Shown: piece after piece, positions 7,933 to 16,815 of the stretch
Layout of the letters: each line of letters starts with the position of its first letter
How positions within the stretch are numbered: the first letter of the stretch is position 1
From: Clostridia bacterium
Lineage (GTDB): Bacteria > Bacillota > Clostridia > Christensenellales > Aristaeellaceae
Direction: 5' to 3'
Length of the DNA stretch: 36,061 bases
NCBI GenBank assembly: GCA_017541205.1
Contig: JAFXZO010000020.1
Span: forward strand, 1-36,061
Program-made: the position numbers and the translations under genes
Notes under the pieces: model-generated
The model's input: only the letters and a program-made list of their open reading frames with translations
Database searches by the model: none
Told to the model about the DNA's origin: nothing

Positions 7933-8964
7933 CTACGCCTTGGCGGGGTGCAGGATCACCCATCCCTCGGGCGTCTTTTCGCCTTCGGGCAGGCCGTGCA
8001 GCGCGGCGTTCATGGACGCGATGGCGACCTCGCACTGTTCGTCGCTGGGCTGGCGGGTGGTCAGGCGCTGCATTTGCAGGCCGGGCCAGCGCAGGGCGCG
8101 GGTAAGGGGCGTTTCGGAGTGCGCAAGGGCTTTGAGGCATTCATAGCTGATGCCCGCGACGCAGGGGAGCAGGATCACGCGGCTGAGCACGCGCAAAAGA
8201 TAATGCGCGCCAAGGTCAAACCCCGTGAGCTGCAAAACGAGCACGTCGATCACCGAATAAAAGAGGATCGACAGCAGGAAGGTGAGCAAAAGAAAGCTGG
8301 TGCCGCAGCGGGGATGCAGGGTGGTGAACTGCTGGGCGTTCTTGGGGGTCAGGGGCAGGTCATGCTCGTGGCAATAGACGGTTTTGTGCTCCGAGCCGTG
8401 GTATTGGAAGGTCTTGCGCATATCGGGGATGCGCCCGACGAGCGAAATATACCCCATCAGGAGCAGGATGCGGATCAGGCCGCTGACCAGGTTTTTGAGC
8501 AGCAGCGTCCCGCCTGCGGCGTTTTGCGGAAAGAGCATGATGACGGTGTTGGGCAGCAGCACGAACAGGCCGATGCTCATCGCCAGGGCCATCACCACGG
8601 CCAGCCCCATCATGACGCTGTCCGCCTTCTTGCCCAGCTTATCCGCCAGCCATTTGTCGAATTTGCCGGGCTCCTCCTGCGCGTCCTCGTTGCCGGACAT
8701 CTTCATGCTGTCCTCCAGCACGCGCATGCCAAGCGCCATCATATGCACCATATTGACCGAGCCGCGGATGAAGGGCAGGCCCATCCAGGGATGCTTTTTG
8801 GAGGGGGCCGTATATTCCTCCCGCTTCACCACGATATCGCCGTTGGGGCGGCGCACCGCCACGGCCACGGCGTCCGGCGCCTTCATCATCACGCCGTCCA
8901 GCACCGCCTGCCCGCCGATATCCACCCGCGGGCAAAGCGCGCCGTTATCCTGCTTTTTCGCCAT
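7933..8964 (-). CDS. yqhQ: DUF1385 membrane protein YqhQ
   Basis: A 343-aa protein of the DUF1385/YqhQ family. It opens with VDIGGQAVLDGVMMKAPD, a family hallmark. The middle has two hydrophobic helices (about residues 115–135 and 150–175). The conserved FQYHGSEHKTVYCHEH and TLHPRCGTSFLL blocks are also present; the His and Cys residues there suggest metal binding. Two more hydrophobic stretches follow. The molecular function is unknown. The family commonly lies next to rpmE, prmC and prfA in Clostridia, as here. GAGGAAAG lies before the ATG. A 108-bp gap with a hairpin separates it from rpmE. Confidence 0.92.
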   Translation of the reverse strand: MAKKQDNGALCPRVDIGGQAVLDGVMMKAPDAVAVAVRRPNGDIVVKREEYTAPSKKHPWMGLPFIRGSVNMVHMMALGMRVLEDSMKMSGNEDAQEEPGKFDKWLADKLGKKADSVMMGLAVVMALAMSIGLFVLLPNTVIMLFPQNAAGGTLLLKNLVSGLIRILLLMGYISLVGRIPDMRKTFQYHGSEHKTVYCHEHDLPLTPKNAQQFTTLHPRCGTSFLLLTFLLSILFYSVIDVLVLQLTGFDLGAHYLLRVLSRVILLPCVAGISYECLKALAHSETPLTRALRWPGLQMQRLTTRQPSDEQCEVAIASMNAALHGLPEGEKTPEGWVILHPAKA

Positions 8965-9029
8965 GTGCTTTCCTCTCTCTATGCTTTCAAATATCTACTC
9001 TTTTTTGACACTTTTTCCCCGAAAATGAG

Positions 9030-9068
9030 AAAAGCAGCACGCGCCTTGACAAGGGCGATACTGCTTTT
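9030..9068 (-). terminator. Hairpin after rpmE, partial terminator
   Basis: AAAAGCAG (9061–9068 read on the minus strand) pairs with CTGCTTTT (9030–9037), with a second inner pairing CGCC/GGCG. The T-run after the stem is short and interrupted, so read-through into yqhQ is likely. Confidence 0.55.
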
Positions 9069-9073
9069 GAGGC

Positions 9074-9271
9074 TTACATACCGAAGCGCTTCTTGAAGCG
9101 GTCGACGCGGCCGCCGCTGTCAACCAGCTTCTGCTTGCCGGTAAAGAAGGGGTGGCACTTCGAGCAGATTTCAACCCTCAGTTCCTTCTTGGTGGAGCCG
9201 GTCTCAAAGGTTTCGCCGCACACGCAGCGGACGATGCACTTTTCGTACTTGGGATGGATCTTTTCCTTCAT
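9074..9271 (-). CDS. rpmE: 50S ribosomal protein L31, zinc-binding form
   Basis: A 65-aa ribosomal protein bL31. It starts [12 protein letters not shown] and ends [12 protein letters not shown]. The cysteines at residues 16, 18, 36 and 39 (CVC and CSKC) make it the zinc-binding (C+) form, in contrast to the cysteine-free YtiA type used under zinc limitation. AGAGGTG precedes the ATG. A clear promoter and a 5' leader with a stable hairpin lie upstream. Downstream is yqhQ in the same direction. Confidence 0.97.
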   Translation of the reverse strand: MKEKIHPKYEKCIVRCVCGETFETGSTKKELRVEICSKCHPFFTGKQKLVDSGGRVDRFKKRFGM

Positions 9272-9305
9272 TCGATTTCACCTCTTTTGCCCATGCAATT
9301 CGGAT

Positions 9306-9325
9306 TCATGGGGGGCTGCCCATGA
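9306..9325 (-). ncRNA. Hairpin in the rpmE leader, possible L31 leader
   Basis: TCATGGG pairs with CCCATGA across a 6-base loop in the 5' untranslated region of rpmE, shortly after the predicted transcription start. Ribosomal-protein L31 leaders that bind the protein are described in Bacillota. Only this hairpin supports the assignment here. Confidence 0.4.
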
Positions 9326-9337
9326 GCCGCATTTGAG

Positions 9338-9366
9338 ATTATAGCATGCTTCTTTCGGGAATGCAA
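9338..9366 (-). promoter_or_regulatory. Sigma-A promoter of rpmE
   Basis: Minus-strand TTGCAT (9361–9366), a 17-base spacer, and a perfect TATAAT (9338–9343). It leaves a leader of about 60 bases before the rpmE ATG. Confidence 0.8.
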
Positions 9367-9419
9367 GCGTTTTTTTCGATTGGCCGACAGCATATTTCTG
9401 ACCGGAAAGGAAAGCATGT

Positions 9420-10048
9420 ATGAACTATCAAGGCGTCATTTTTGATCTGGACGGAGTGTTCTGCTCCACCGACGAATACCACTATCAGGCCCGGAAGACC
9501 CTGGCGGAAAAGCTTGGCATCCCCTTTGACCGGGAGCGGAACAACCTGCTGTGCGGCGTCAGCCGGATGCAGAGCCTGGAAATCATTCTGGAAAAAAGCG
9601 AGAAAACCTACACAGACGAAGAAAAAGCCGCCTTTGCCGAAGAAAAGAACGCGCTGTACCGTCAGCTCTTGGGCCAGATGCGCCCTGCCGATCTGTCGGA
9701 CGATGTGAAAAGCGCCCTGTCCGCCCTGCGCCGGGAGGGAAGGAAGCTTGCCATCGGCTCGTCCAGCAAAAATACGCCTTTCATCCTGGAGCGCGTCGGC
9801 CTGAACGGTTTCTTTGACGCGGTGGCGGACGGCAACATGATCGCCCACTCCAAACCCCATCCCGAGGTTTTTTTGAAGGCGGCGGAGATGCTCGGCCTCT
9901 CCCCGCAAGCTGCCTGGTGGTGGAGGATGCCCACGCGGGCGTGGAAGCGGCCGTCGCGGGCGGGTTCGGCTGCGCCTCCATCGACGACGCCAAGGACGAT
10001 CCAAGGGCCGTTTATCATTTGAGCGCGTTTTCCGATCTGCTGCGGTAA
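9420..10048 (+). pseudogene. pgmB: Beta-phosphoglucomutase-like HAD gene, frameshifted
   Basis: The first about 163 codons encode a HAD phosphatase-fold protein of the beta-phosphoglucomutase type. They carry IFDLDGVFCSTDEYHYQA (catalytic Asp pair DLD), GVSRMQSLEIIL in the cap, IGSSSKN, and DGNMIAHSKPHPEVFLKAA. The frame then turns to nonsense at about 9906 (AAWWWRMPTRAW) and stops at 10022. In the –1 frame from the same point the expected end appears: SCLVVEDAHAGVEAAVAGGF, running to a TAA at 10046–10048. One missing base near CGCAAGC (an AAA shortened to AA) explains it. No slippery heptamer is visible, so a mutation or assembly error is more likely than programmed frameshifting. The intact enzyme would convert beta-glucose-1-phosphate to glucose-6-phosphate. 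AAAGGAAA lies before the ATG. Confidence 0.85.
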
Positions 10049-10075
10049 GGCTGAAAGCTCATCGGATCGCGTTTT

Positions 10076-13000
10076 TCACAGAAGCTTGAAGGTGCGGATG
10101 CCGAAAGCGGGCAGATCGAAGGTATACGCGTCGCCCTGGCACAGGGGCGTTACGTTGCTTTCGTCAAAATCGCACGCGCAGATGCGGGCGGCCTTGGGCA
10201 AATGCAGGGTGATATGCGCGCGGCTCCCCCGGTATTCCCACAGCCGGATCACGATGCCCTTCCCGTCTTCCGCCGGCTTCACGGTATCGATCAGGGCATT
10301 CTCTGCCCAAACGCCGTCCGCATCGCAGCCTTTTCCCGGCAGAACAAGCGGCGGGACGTTATACGCGGAAGCATCCAGGGTGACGGGGCTGAGCGCAAAC
10401 GGCATATCGTACGCCTGCAGGGCAAAGGCAAAGCGCTGCCGCCCCCGGTCACAGGTATCGTCCGGCACGCAGGGCGCGTGAAGCAGCGTCAGGGCCAGGC
10501 TGCCCCCTTCGCTGCTCACGCCCCAAATCGCGCGGTTCATCAGGACGATGCCGCGGCGCGCCTCAAACAGCGCGGAATAATGGTGATTGCACACTTCAAA
10601 CCGATCCCGGGCAAAGGAAGTGGAGGGATGCGCCGGGCGCTGCACGTGGCAGAACTGCATTTCATGCAGGGCGTTTTCGCAGTTCAGATTGCTTTCAAAA
10701 CGCACCTTCAGCAGCTTATGGCGCTCCTGCCAGTCGATCTCCGTTTCAAATTCAATGCGGGGGCAGCCGGCCCGGACGGTGATCCTTTCTTCGCAGGGGC
10801 TCTGGCCGATGGTCCGGCGCAGGAGAACGGTGAGCGCATCCGTGTTCTCGCCCTGCAGGATCATTTCCGTCGGCGGGGCCAGCTCCACCGGTTCCTGGCG
10901 GTAGTCGGGGGATAGCTCCCAGGCGTCGTACACCGGTTCCACGTCCCGATAGAGGCGGAAATCATTCATGCGCATGCCGGGCGCCTGCAGCGGCAGTCCG
11001 GAGCGCAGGTCAATCAGATCCCCAAGGGTGCCGTCACCGCGCAGGGTAAAGGATATAACGCCGTTGCTGATCGCAATGTCCTGCCCCTGCGCCGCGGCGC
11101 GCACCCTGCCTGTTTCCCCGCAAAGATCCGCGGCGCGTATCGCCCTGGCCCCCGAGGCGGGCAGGGTCACGATGCCGGATGAGCCGTCGGCCAGGGTGAT
11201 CCTTTCCTGCCGCGGGAAGGGCAGGGTGTTGACGACGGTCACATATCCCGGTTCATCAAAAATGCCATACGCCTCCCGGGCCGCTTCCTCGATCACGCCG
11301 CGCGTCTGCTCCTCCGCCCGGGCCAGGGCCTGCTCCGCTTCCCGGTGCACGTCCCGGATGCCCACGCCCGCGGCGATATCGTGGAACTGATGCAAAAGCA
11401 GGGTGTTCCATGCGGCGGTCAGGTCAGGCTTTTTCGCCGTGCGGATGTCTTCCCCGCATTGGGCCAGCAGGAATTCTCCGTCGTGCAGCGCCTGCTCCAG
11501 CGCGCGCAGCGCGGTTTTGGTTTTCCGCTGAGAGGTGTACGCGCCTCTGTGCCAGGAAAGATATAACTCTCCCCGCCACAGGTTTTCCCGGGCGTTCTCC
11601 CCGGCGGCTTCAAAATGCTCCCGGAGGGTGCTCCATGCCGTACGGGGCAGGCCCTCCAGATCCTTTTCCCGGCGCAGGTATTCCAGCATATCCCGGTCCG
11701 CGCCGCCGCCCCCGTCCCCGAAGCCGAAGGGATACAGCAGGGAATCGATGCGGCGCTGCTGGGAACGGTCCTTTTCCCAGCGCTGATGCAGGCTGTCCGG
11801 GTCGGTGCGGGCGTTGTTTTTGAAAAAGGACAGCGCCTGCACCCGGGAGCCGTCGGCGCCTTCCCAGATAAAATCCTGATAGGGAAAACGCTCGCACTCG
11901 GGATCGGCCCGCAGCAGCTTCTGCGTGGCAAAGTAAGGCACGTCAAAGGCCCGGAGCAATTGGGGCAGGCAGGGCGAAAAGCCGAAGGTATCGGGCTGCC
12001 AGGCCACGCGGGATTCCACGCCCAGGTTATCCCGGAACCATTTCTTGCCCCGCCACAATTGCCGGATCAGGCTTTCGCCGGAGGGGATGTTGGTGTCGCA
12101 TTCCACGTAAAACGCGCCGTCGGCGATCAAACGGCCTTCTTTTACCCGCGCCAGCGCCCGGGCGTATACATCGGGTTCGCTGATCCTGAGCATGTCCAGC
12201 AGGGCAGGCTCGCAGGCCAGGAAACGGTATTCCGGGTATTCCTCCATCAGCGCCAATTGATTGGCATAGGTGCGCGCGGCCTTATGAAAGGTTTCTTCCA
12301 GGGGCCACAGCCAGGCCAGGTCAATGTGGGACTGGCCGATCAGCCGCAGCAGCGGGGCGGTGGAGCCGTTGCGGCATGCCAGCGCCGGACGCAGGATCTC
12401 CCGGCCCCTGCGGTATTCTTCCTCGCGGTCTTTTGCCGGGCGTTCAAGATCCACACCGTGTGTGAACTGTTCCAGCGCTTCCTCAACGGTTTCCCGGCGC
12501 AGGCTCCCTTCCGGCAGTAGATCGTGCAGCCGGGCAAGGGTGTCCACATCCATGAACAGCTGATACGCTTCCTCGTTGAACAGGGCCAGGCAGCTGTCGC
12601 TTACCCTGCATTGGGGCCCGGCGACAGGCGGCAGCGGATCGCGTTCCGGAGGGCAGGGCCCCAAATTCTCCAGCCGAGGGCCGTTGCCGGCATAGCTTTC
12701 GATGAGCAAACGCGCGGCCGCTTGGGCCGGGGCCTGCTGAAACAGCGTCACATAGCGGTGCTCCCGGTCGATGGAGCCGGCTGCCCGGCCGTTCACATAC
12801 ACCAGCTGTTCCCCGCCGACGCCGCTGAGCAGCACCACCCGCTTTCCCTCGCAGGCCGCAGGCAGCGCGATATCGGCGGTGAACCAGGCGTATTCCCGGT
12901 ACGCGCCCCAGGGCGTTCCGGGCGGCATGGGCAGAAAGGAAAGGCCGGCCGCTTCCGCGGGCGTCAGCCGCCCGGAGGCAGTACAGCCGGAAAAGCTGAC

Positions 13001-13084
13001 GGAAGTTAGCGGCGTGAGGATCTGGTTTTTCAATTCTGTCCGCCAGGCGTCCAGACGCTGGCGGAATTTTCGTCTTTCGGGCAT
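10076..13084 (-). CDS. GH38 alpha-mannosidase
   Basis: A 1002-aa glycoside hydrolase family 38 protein, a retaining alpha-mannosidase that needs a divalent metal. A beta-rich N-terminal domain of about 200 residues precedes the catalytic domain. The metal site segment GQSHIDLAWLWPLEET has HIDLAW at 253–258. The nucleophile region is WQPDTFGFSP with the predicted catalytic Asp at about residue 365. The central helical bundle follows (LLHQFHDIAAGVGI), then large C-terminal beta-domains. There is no signal peptide, so it acts in the cytosol on imported material. AAGGAG lies before the ATG. It is the last gene of the inositol operon, 60 bases after iolE with a hairpin between. Linkage preference (1,2, 1,3, 1,6 or mannosyl-inositol) cannot be read from sequence. 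Confidence 0.93.
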   Translation of the reverse strand: MPERRKFRQRLDAWRTELKNQILTPLTSVSFSGCTASGRLTPAEAAGLSFLPMPPGTPWGAYREYAWFTADIALPAACEGKRVVLLSGVGGEQLVYVNGRAAGSIDREHRYVTLFQQAPAQAAARLLIESYAGNGPRLENLGPCPPERDPLPPVAGPQCRVSDSCLALFNEEAYQLFMDVDTLARLHDLLPEGSLRRETVEEALEQFTHGVDLERPAKDREEEYRRGREILRPALACRNGSTAPLLRLIGQSHIDLAWLWPLEETFHKAARTYANQLALMEEYPEYRFLACEPALLDMLRISEPDVYARALARVKEGRLIADGAFYVECDTNIPSGESLIRQLWRGKKWFRDNLGVESRVAWQPDTFGFSPCLPQLLRAFDVPYFATQKLLRADPECERFPYQDFIWEGADGSRVQALSFFKNNARTDPDSLHQRWEKDRSQQRRIDSLLYPFGFGDGGGGADRDMLEYLRREKDLEGLPRTAWSTLREHFEAAGENARENLWRGELYLSWHRGAYTSQRKTKTALRALEQALHDGEFLLAQCGEDIRTAKKPDLTAAWNTLLLHQFHDIAAGVGIRDVHREAEQALARAEEQTRGVIEEAAREAYGIFDEPGYVTVVNTLPFPRQERITLADGSSGIVTLPASGARAIRAADLCGETGRVRAAAQGQDIAISNGVISFTLRGDGTLGDLIDLRSGLPLQAPGMRMNDFRLYRDVEPVYDAWELSPDYRQEPVELAPPTEMILQGENTDALTVLLRRTIGQSPCEERITVRAGCPRIEFETEIDWQERHKLLKVRFESNLNCENALHEMQFCHVQRPAHPSTSFARDRFEVCNHHYSALFEARRGIVLMNRAIWGVSSEGGSLALTLLHAPCVPDDTCDRGRQRFAFALQAYDMPFALSPVTLDASAYNVPPLVLPGKGCDADGVWAENALIDTVKPAEDGKGIVIRLWEYRGSRAHITLHLPKAARICACDFDESNVTPLCQGDAYTFDLPAFGIRTFKLL

Positions 13085-13103
13085 ACGGAGCTCCTTGCGC
13101 GGC

Positions 13104-13138
13104 GGGAGCCCGAAAACCGCGCGGGTTTCCGGGCTCCC
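13104..13138. repeat. Palindrome between iolE and the mannosidase gene
   Basis: GGGAGCCCG (13104–13112) pairs with CGGGCTCCC (13130–13138), and inner AAACC/GGTTT pairs extend the stem to about 14 bp with one mismatch. No T-run follows on the minus strand, so it may stabilise or process the message, or reduce read-through into the mannosidase gene. Confidence 0.65.
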
Positions 13139-13144
13139 TGGGAA

Positions 13145-14041
13145 TCAAAGCCCGGTTTGCCGGGCGATATACTGGCGGGCCTTCACGGCGTACTCGAAGG
13201 GGTTGGCCTTGGCGGGGTCCTGTTCCGCCTCCACCACCACCCAGCCTTCGTAGCCGGATTCTTCGATGATCCGGAAGATGGGCGCAAAATCCACGTCGCC
13301 GTCCCCGGGCACGGTGAACACGCCATTGCGCACGGCGGTAAGGAAGCTCCAGCCCTCTTTCCGGGCCTGCTCCCGTACGGCCAGGCGCACGTCCTTCAAA
13401 TGAATATGGCGAATGCGGGAAATGTACTTTTTCAGTACGGGCACGGGATCGATGCCCGCGAAGGTGAGATGGCCGCTGTCAAAGAGCAGGAACACCTTTT
13501 CCGGGTCCACCGCGTCCATGAAGCGGTCGATCTCCTCCGCCGTCTGTACGCCGGTGCCCATATGGTGATGGCAGGTGAGCGTCATGCCCTTTTCCTGGGC
13601 CAGCGCGCCCAATTCGTTGTAGCCCCTGGCGATGAGCTTCCATTGCCCGTCTGTCCAAACGGCTTTCCTGTCGCCAAATATATTGACGTCCTTGCCCTGG
13701 ATGGAATCGCCCTGCTCGGACGCGCCGATCACCTTCGCGCCCAGCGCGTGCAGGCGGTCGCGGTGGGCGATGAAGTTTTTGACGGTCACTTCATAGGGTT
13801 CGGAGGTAAACAGGGTGGAAAACCAGGCGTTGCAGATCTGGAGCCCGCGGACGTCCAGCTTGTGCTTGAGCACGGCGGTGTCCTTAGGGTATTTGTTGCC
13901 GATCTCGCTGCCCTTGAAGCCCGCCAGCGCCATTTCGCTGACGCACTGCTCAAAGGTGTTTTCCCTGCCCAGATCCGGCATATCGTCGTTGGTCCAGCCG
14001 ATGGGCGCGATGGCGAGTTTTACTTTGTTGGGGTCAAGCAT
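13145..14041 (-). CDS. iolE: Myo-inosose-2 dehydratase
   Basis: A 298-aa TIM-barrel protein of the sugar phosphate isomerase/AP endonuclease 2 superfamily. It matches IolE, which removes water from 2-keto-myo-inositol to give 3D-3,5/4-trihydroxycyclohexane-1,2-dione. Typical segments are [18 protein letters not shown] at the start, [13 protein letters not shown] in the middle, [12 protein letters not shown], and the metal-site region [10 protein letters not shown] start at ATG 14041, which has AGGAGG about 8 bases upstream; a longer frame begins at a TTG within that ribosome binding site. It follows iolD by 18 bases. Confidence 0.95.
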   Translation of the reverse strand: MLDPNKVKLAIAPIGWTNDDMPDLGRENTFEQCVSEMALAGFKGSEIGNKYPKDTAVLKHKLDVRGLQICNAWFSTLFTSEPYEVTVKNFIAHRDRLHALGAKVIGASEQGDSIQGKDVNIFGDRKAVWTDGQWKLIARGYNELGALAQEKGMTLTCHHHMGTGVQTAEEIDRFMDAVDPEKVFLLFDSGHLTFAGIDPVPVLKKYISRIRHIHLKDVRLAVREQARKEGWSFLTAVRNGVFTVPGDGDVDFAPIFRIIEESGYEGWVVVEAEQDPAKANPFEYAVKARQYIARQTGL

Positions 14042-14059
14042 AAAGCATTCCTCCTGCAA

Positions 14060-15913
14060 TCAGAATTTTCTGGTATCCTTTACGTGATCCTGCAGGCTTT
14101 GATACGCCGCCTGCACCCTTGGCTGGGCGGAAACCTCCGCGACGCCCACGCGCCACCAGCTTTCATAGCCGGGGGTCATGGAGCCGGGCAGCACCTTGAT
14201 ATCGTAAAGCACGGGCTTATCCTGGGTCAGCGCGTCGCAAAGCGCGGCCCTGAGTTCTTCTTCCGTATGGATGGAATAGGCTTTCAGGCCGTAGCCCTCC
14301 GCGTTTTTCGCAAAGTCCAGGGGCATGATCGGGCCGTCGAGCTCGCCCGTTTGAGGATTTCGGAAGCGGAACACCGTGCCGAAGGTGTCGTTGCCCTGGC
14401 TGTTCTGCAAATTTTCGATGCAGCCCCAGCCGGAATTATCGAACAGGCAAAAATGTACCCGCAAATGCTCCTGCAGGCAGGTGACCAATTCGGAATGGGC
14501 CATCAGATAGGTGCCGTCGCCGAAGAAGGCGTACACTTCGCCGTCCGGGCAGGCCAGCTTTACGCCCAGCGCGCCGTTGGTTTCGTAGCCCATGTTGGAA
14601 AAGCCGTATTCCATGTGGTAGGTATCCCGATCGCCGGGGCGGAACAGGCGCTGCATATCGCCGGGCAGGCTGCCCGCGCTGCCCACAGCCACGTCGTTTG
14701 CCTTCATGAATTCATTGATGACGCCAAGCGCCCTGGTCTGGGAAAGGCCGCGTTCGTCCTGCTGATGATACCATGCGTCCACAAGGGCGTTCCATTCATT
14801 CCGCGCCTGCTTCACCTTTTCGGCGTTCGGATAGCGGTAATCCCGGAGCGCTTCCGTCAGCGCGGCAAGGCCCTCCCTGGCGTCGCAGAGGATGGGCTCG
14901 CCGTCCATCTTCACCGCGTCAAAGGGGCATATATTGACGGAAACGACCTTCGCGTTTTCCCTGAACAGCCATTTGGAGCTGGTGGTGAAATCGGTCAGCC
15001 TCGTGCCCACGGCGATGATGGCGTCCGCGTCCCTTGCGATCACATTGGCGGCTTTTCCGCCGGTGACGCCGATACCGCCAAGGTTCAGCGCATGATCCCA
15101 GGGCAGCACGCCTTTGCCCGCCTGGGTTTCGGAGAAGGGAATGCCGGTTTGTTCACAGAACGCTTTCAGCGCGTCGCCCGCGAAGGAATAGCGCACGCCG
15201 CCGCCGCAGATCACGAGCGGGTTCTTTGCGCTGCGGATGATTTCCGCCGCCCGCTCCGTCTGCGCCTTGGTGGGCATGCGGCGGTCCATGTGCCATACCC
15301 GCCTGCGCAGGAAGGAAACCGGGTAATCGTACGCTTCGCCTTCCACGTCCTGGGGCATGGCCAGGCACACAGCGCCGGTATCGGCGGGATCGGTGAGCAC
15401 GCGCAGGGCGTGGATCGCGGCGGTCATGAGCTGCTCGGGCCGCTCGATGCGGTCAAAGTAATGGCAGACGCCCCGGAAAGCGTCCGTCACCGTCTGTCCG
15501 AAGGAGGAAAAGAATTCCGCCTGCTGCAATACGGGATCGGGCTGGCGGCAGGCAAAGGTATCGCCGGGCAGCAGCAAAAGCGGGATGCGGTTGGCCGTGG
15601 CGCAGCCCGCGGCGGTGACCATGTTCATGGCGCCGGGGCCGATGGAGGAAACGCAGGGAATGATTTCCAGCCGGTTCTTCTGTTTGGCGAACGCCATCGC
15701 GGCCAGGGCCATGTTCTGCTCGTTCTTGCCCTGCAGGAAGCGGATGCCGTGGCCGCCCTGTGAAAGCGCCTGGCCCACGCCCACCACGCAGCCGTGGCCG
15801 AACACGCCGAACAGATGGTTCACAAACTTATGCTCCCGGCCGTCCAGTTCCACATACTGCTGATCCAGGAACCGCACCAGCGCCTGCGCCATGGTCAGGC
15901 GAATGGTCTCCAT
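14060..15913 (-). CDS. iolD: Trihydroxycyclohexane-1,2-dione hydrolase (ThDP enzyme)
   Basis: A 617-aa thiamine diphosphate enzyme of the acetolactate-synthase fold. It matches IolD, which opens the ring of 3D-(3,5/4)-trihydroxycyclohexane-1,2-dione to give 5-deoxy-glucuronate. The N-terminal domain has the ThDP glutamate region FLQGKNEQNMALAA and a GPGAMNMVTAA segment. The C-terminal ThDP/Mg motif begins FFGDGTYLMAHSEL and ends LFDNSGWG. ATG 15913 (METIRLTMAQALVRF) is preceded by AAGGAGG; upstream in-frame codons lack a site. It sits between iolB (88-base gap carrying a short repeat) and iolE. Confidence 0.96.
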   Translation of the reverse strand: METIRLTMAQALVRFLDQQYVELDGREHKFVNHLFGVFGHGCVVGVGQALSQGGHGIRFLQGKNEQNMALAAMAFAKQKNRLEIIPCVSSIGPGAMNMVTAAGCATANRIPLLLLPGDTFACRQPDPVLQQAEFFSSFGQTVTDAFRGVCHYFDRIERPEQLMTAAIHALRVLTDPADTGAVCLAMPQDVEGEAYDYPVSFLRRRVWHMDRRMPTKAQTERAAEIIRSAKNPLVICGGGVRYSFAGDALKAFCEQTGIPFSETQAGKGVLPWDHALNLGGIGVTGGKAANVIARDADAIIAVGTRLTDFTTSSKWLFRENAKVVSVNICPFDAVKMDGEPILCDAREGLAALTEALRDYRYPNAEKVKQARNEWNALVDAWYHQQDERGLSQTRALGVINEFMKANDVAVGSAGSLPGDMQRLFRPGDRDTYHMEYGFSNMGYETNGALGVKLACPDGEVYAFFGDGTYLMAHSELVTCLQEHLRVHFCLFDNSGWGCIENLQNSQGNDTFGTVFRFRNPQTGELDGPIMPLDFAKNAEGYGLKAYSIHTEEELRAALCDALTQDKPVLYDIKVLPGSMTPGYESWWRVGVAEVSAQPRVQAAYQSLQDHVKDTRKF

Positions 15914-15936
15914 AGGCAAAACCTCCTTATTGTGGG

Positions 15937-15973
15937 TTCCCCCAGACCCCCATCCGAGAAAGCTGTATAAGGG
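15937..15973. repeat. 37-bp intergenic repeat, copy 1
   Basis: This 37-base segment between iolB and iolD matches 17899–17935 at 30 of 37 positions without gaps, with the core CCGAGAAAGC identical. Both copies lie in non-coding gaps of the iol operon. Confidence 0.55.
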
Positions 15974-16001
15974 AACTGTTTGATTCACGCTCTGGTGTCC
16001 C

Positions 16002-16814
16002 TTATTTGTTATCCCCGAAATACACGCTGTCAGGCTCCATCACCCAAAGATGTTCTTTCAGGAACACGGGGCACTCCGGCTGCTTGTAGGGCTGTCCCGG
16101 CAGATGCCGGATGGCCCACAGATACCAAAGCGCGTAGCCGGGGGCGGTGCAGTGGGGATGGGTGAGGCCGGGCGCGATGAACACGGTGTCGTTGTTCTGC
16201 ACCTTCACCACCTCGTCGCCCAGCTCGCCGTAGCCGAAGCCGTTTTCCGGGTTGGTTTTGTAGTAATAGATTTCAGGCTGGGGATGATGGTGGGGCGGGT
16301 AGCTGCTCCATTTGCCGGGGAAGCCGATCACTTCGCCCAGCACCAAATTCGCGTCCGGGGCGTTGGTGTGATCGAAGATCGTGCGCACGATGCGCGTGCT
16401 GGTTTCCCTCATCAATCCCGCGCCGCGGAATTCGTCCGGCGTGTCGGCGGGCAGGTAGAGCTTCGCGCCGAACAGCTTTTCATTGTCCGTGCGCAGGATA
16501 TTGATTTCCGCCTCGTCGGACAGGCAGGTGATCTTCACGGGATGCTTTTGATCGGCGTGCAGGGCGGTCGGCGGCGCGTCGAAGCAGTTATCGCGGTTTT
16601 CGATGTGCGTTTTTCCGTCCCATTCCAGCTTTACTTCGCCGTACACCAGCAGCGCGGCCTTTTCCAGCTTCGCGCTTTCTTCCCATACGTCGCCCTTCCT
16701 CATCCGGTACACGCCGAAATCCATGAGCATATCGGCGTGGGGGCCGTCCGTGCGCGAAAGCCATTTGAGGCCGAAGGGATGCGCGCCGCGGGCCTTGATG
16801 ATGCTGTCGTTCAT
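16002..16814 (-). CDS. iolB: 5-deoxy-glucuronate isomerase
   Basis: A 270-aa double cupin that matches IolB, which isomerises 5-deoxy-D-glucuronate to 2-deoxy-5-keto-D-gluconate. The metal-binding cupin motif is YPPHHHPQPEIYYYK, with the partner histidine in APGLTHPHCTAPGY. The segment ANLVLGEVIGFPGKWSSYPP is typical of the family. The ATG comes one base after the iolG stop codon, and the ribosome binding site (GAGGCG) lies inside the end of iolG, so the two are translationally coupled. Confidence 0.96.
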   Translation of the reverse strand: MNDSIIKARGAHPFGLKWLSRTDGPHADMLMDFGVYRMRKGDVWEESAKLEKAALLVYGEVKLEWDGKTHIENRDNCFDAPPTALHADQKHPVKITCLSDEAEINILRTDNEKLFGAKLYLPADTPDEFRGAGLMRETSTRIVRTIFDHTNAPDANLVLGEVIGFPGKWSSYPPHHHPQPEIYYYKTNPENGFGYGELGDEVVKVQNNDTVFIAPGLTHPHCTAPGYALWYLWAIRHLPGQPYKQPECPVFLKEHLWVMEPDSVYFGDNK

Positions 16815-16815
16815 G

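Noticed and set aside
9895-9915. Programmed –1 frameshift in the beta-phosphoglucomutase gene
   Set aside because: No X-XXY-YYZ slippery heptamer or downstream hairpin is visible at the shift point, so a mutation or sequence error is preferred.
13157-15763. Open frame of about 868 codons on the + strand
   Set aside because: It is antisense to iolE and iolD, whose motifs are unambiguous; the translated product has no recognisable features.
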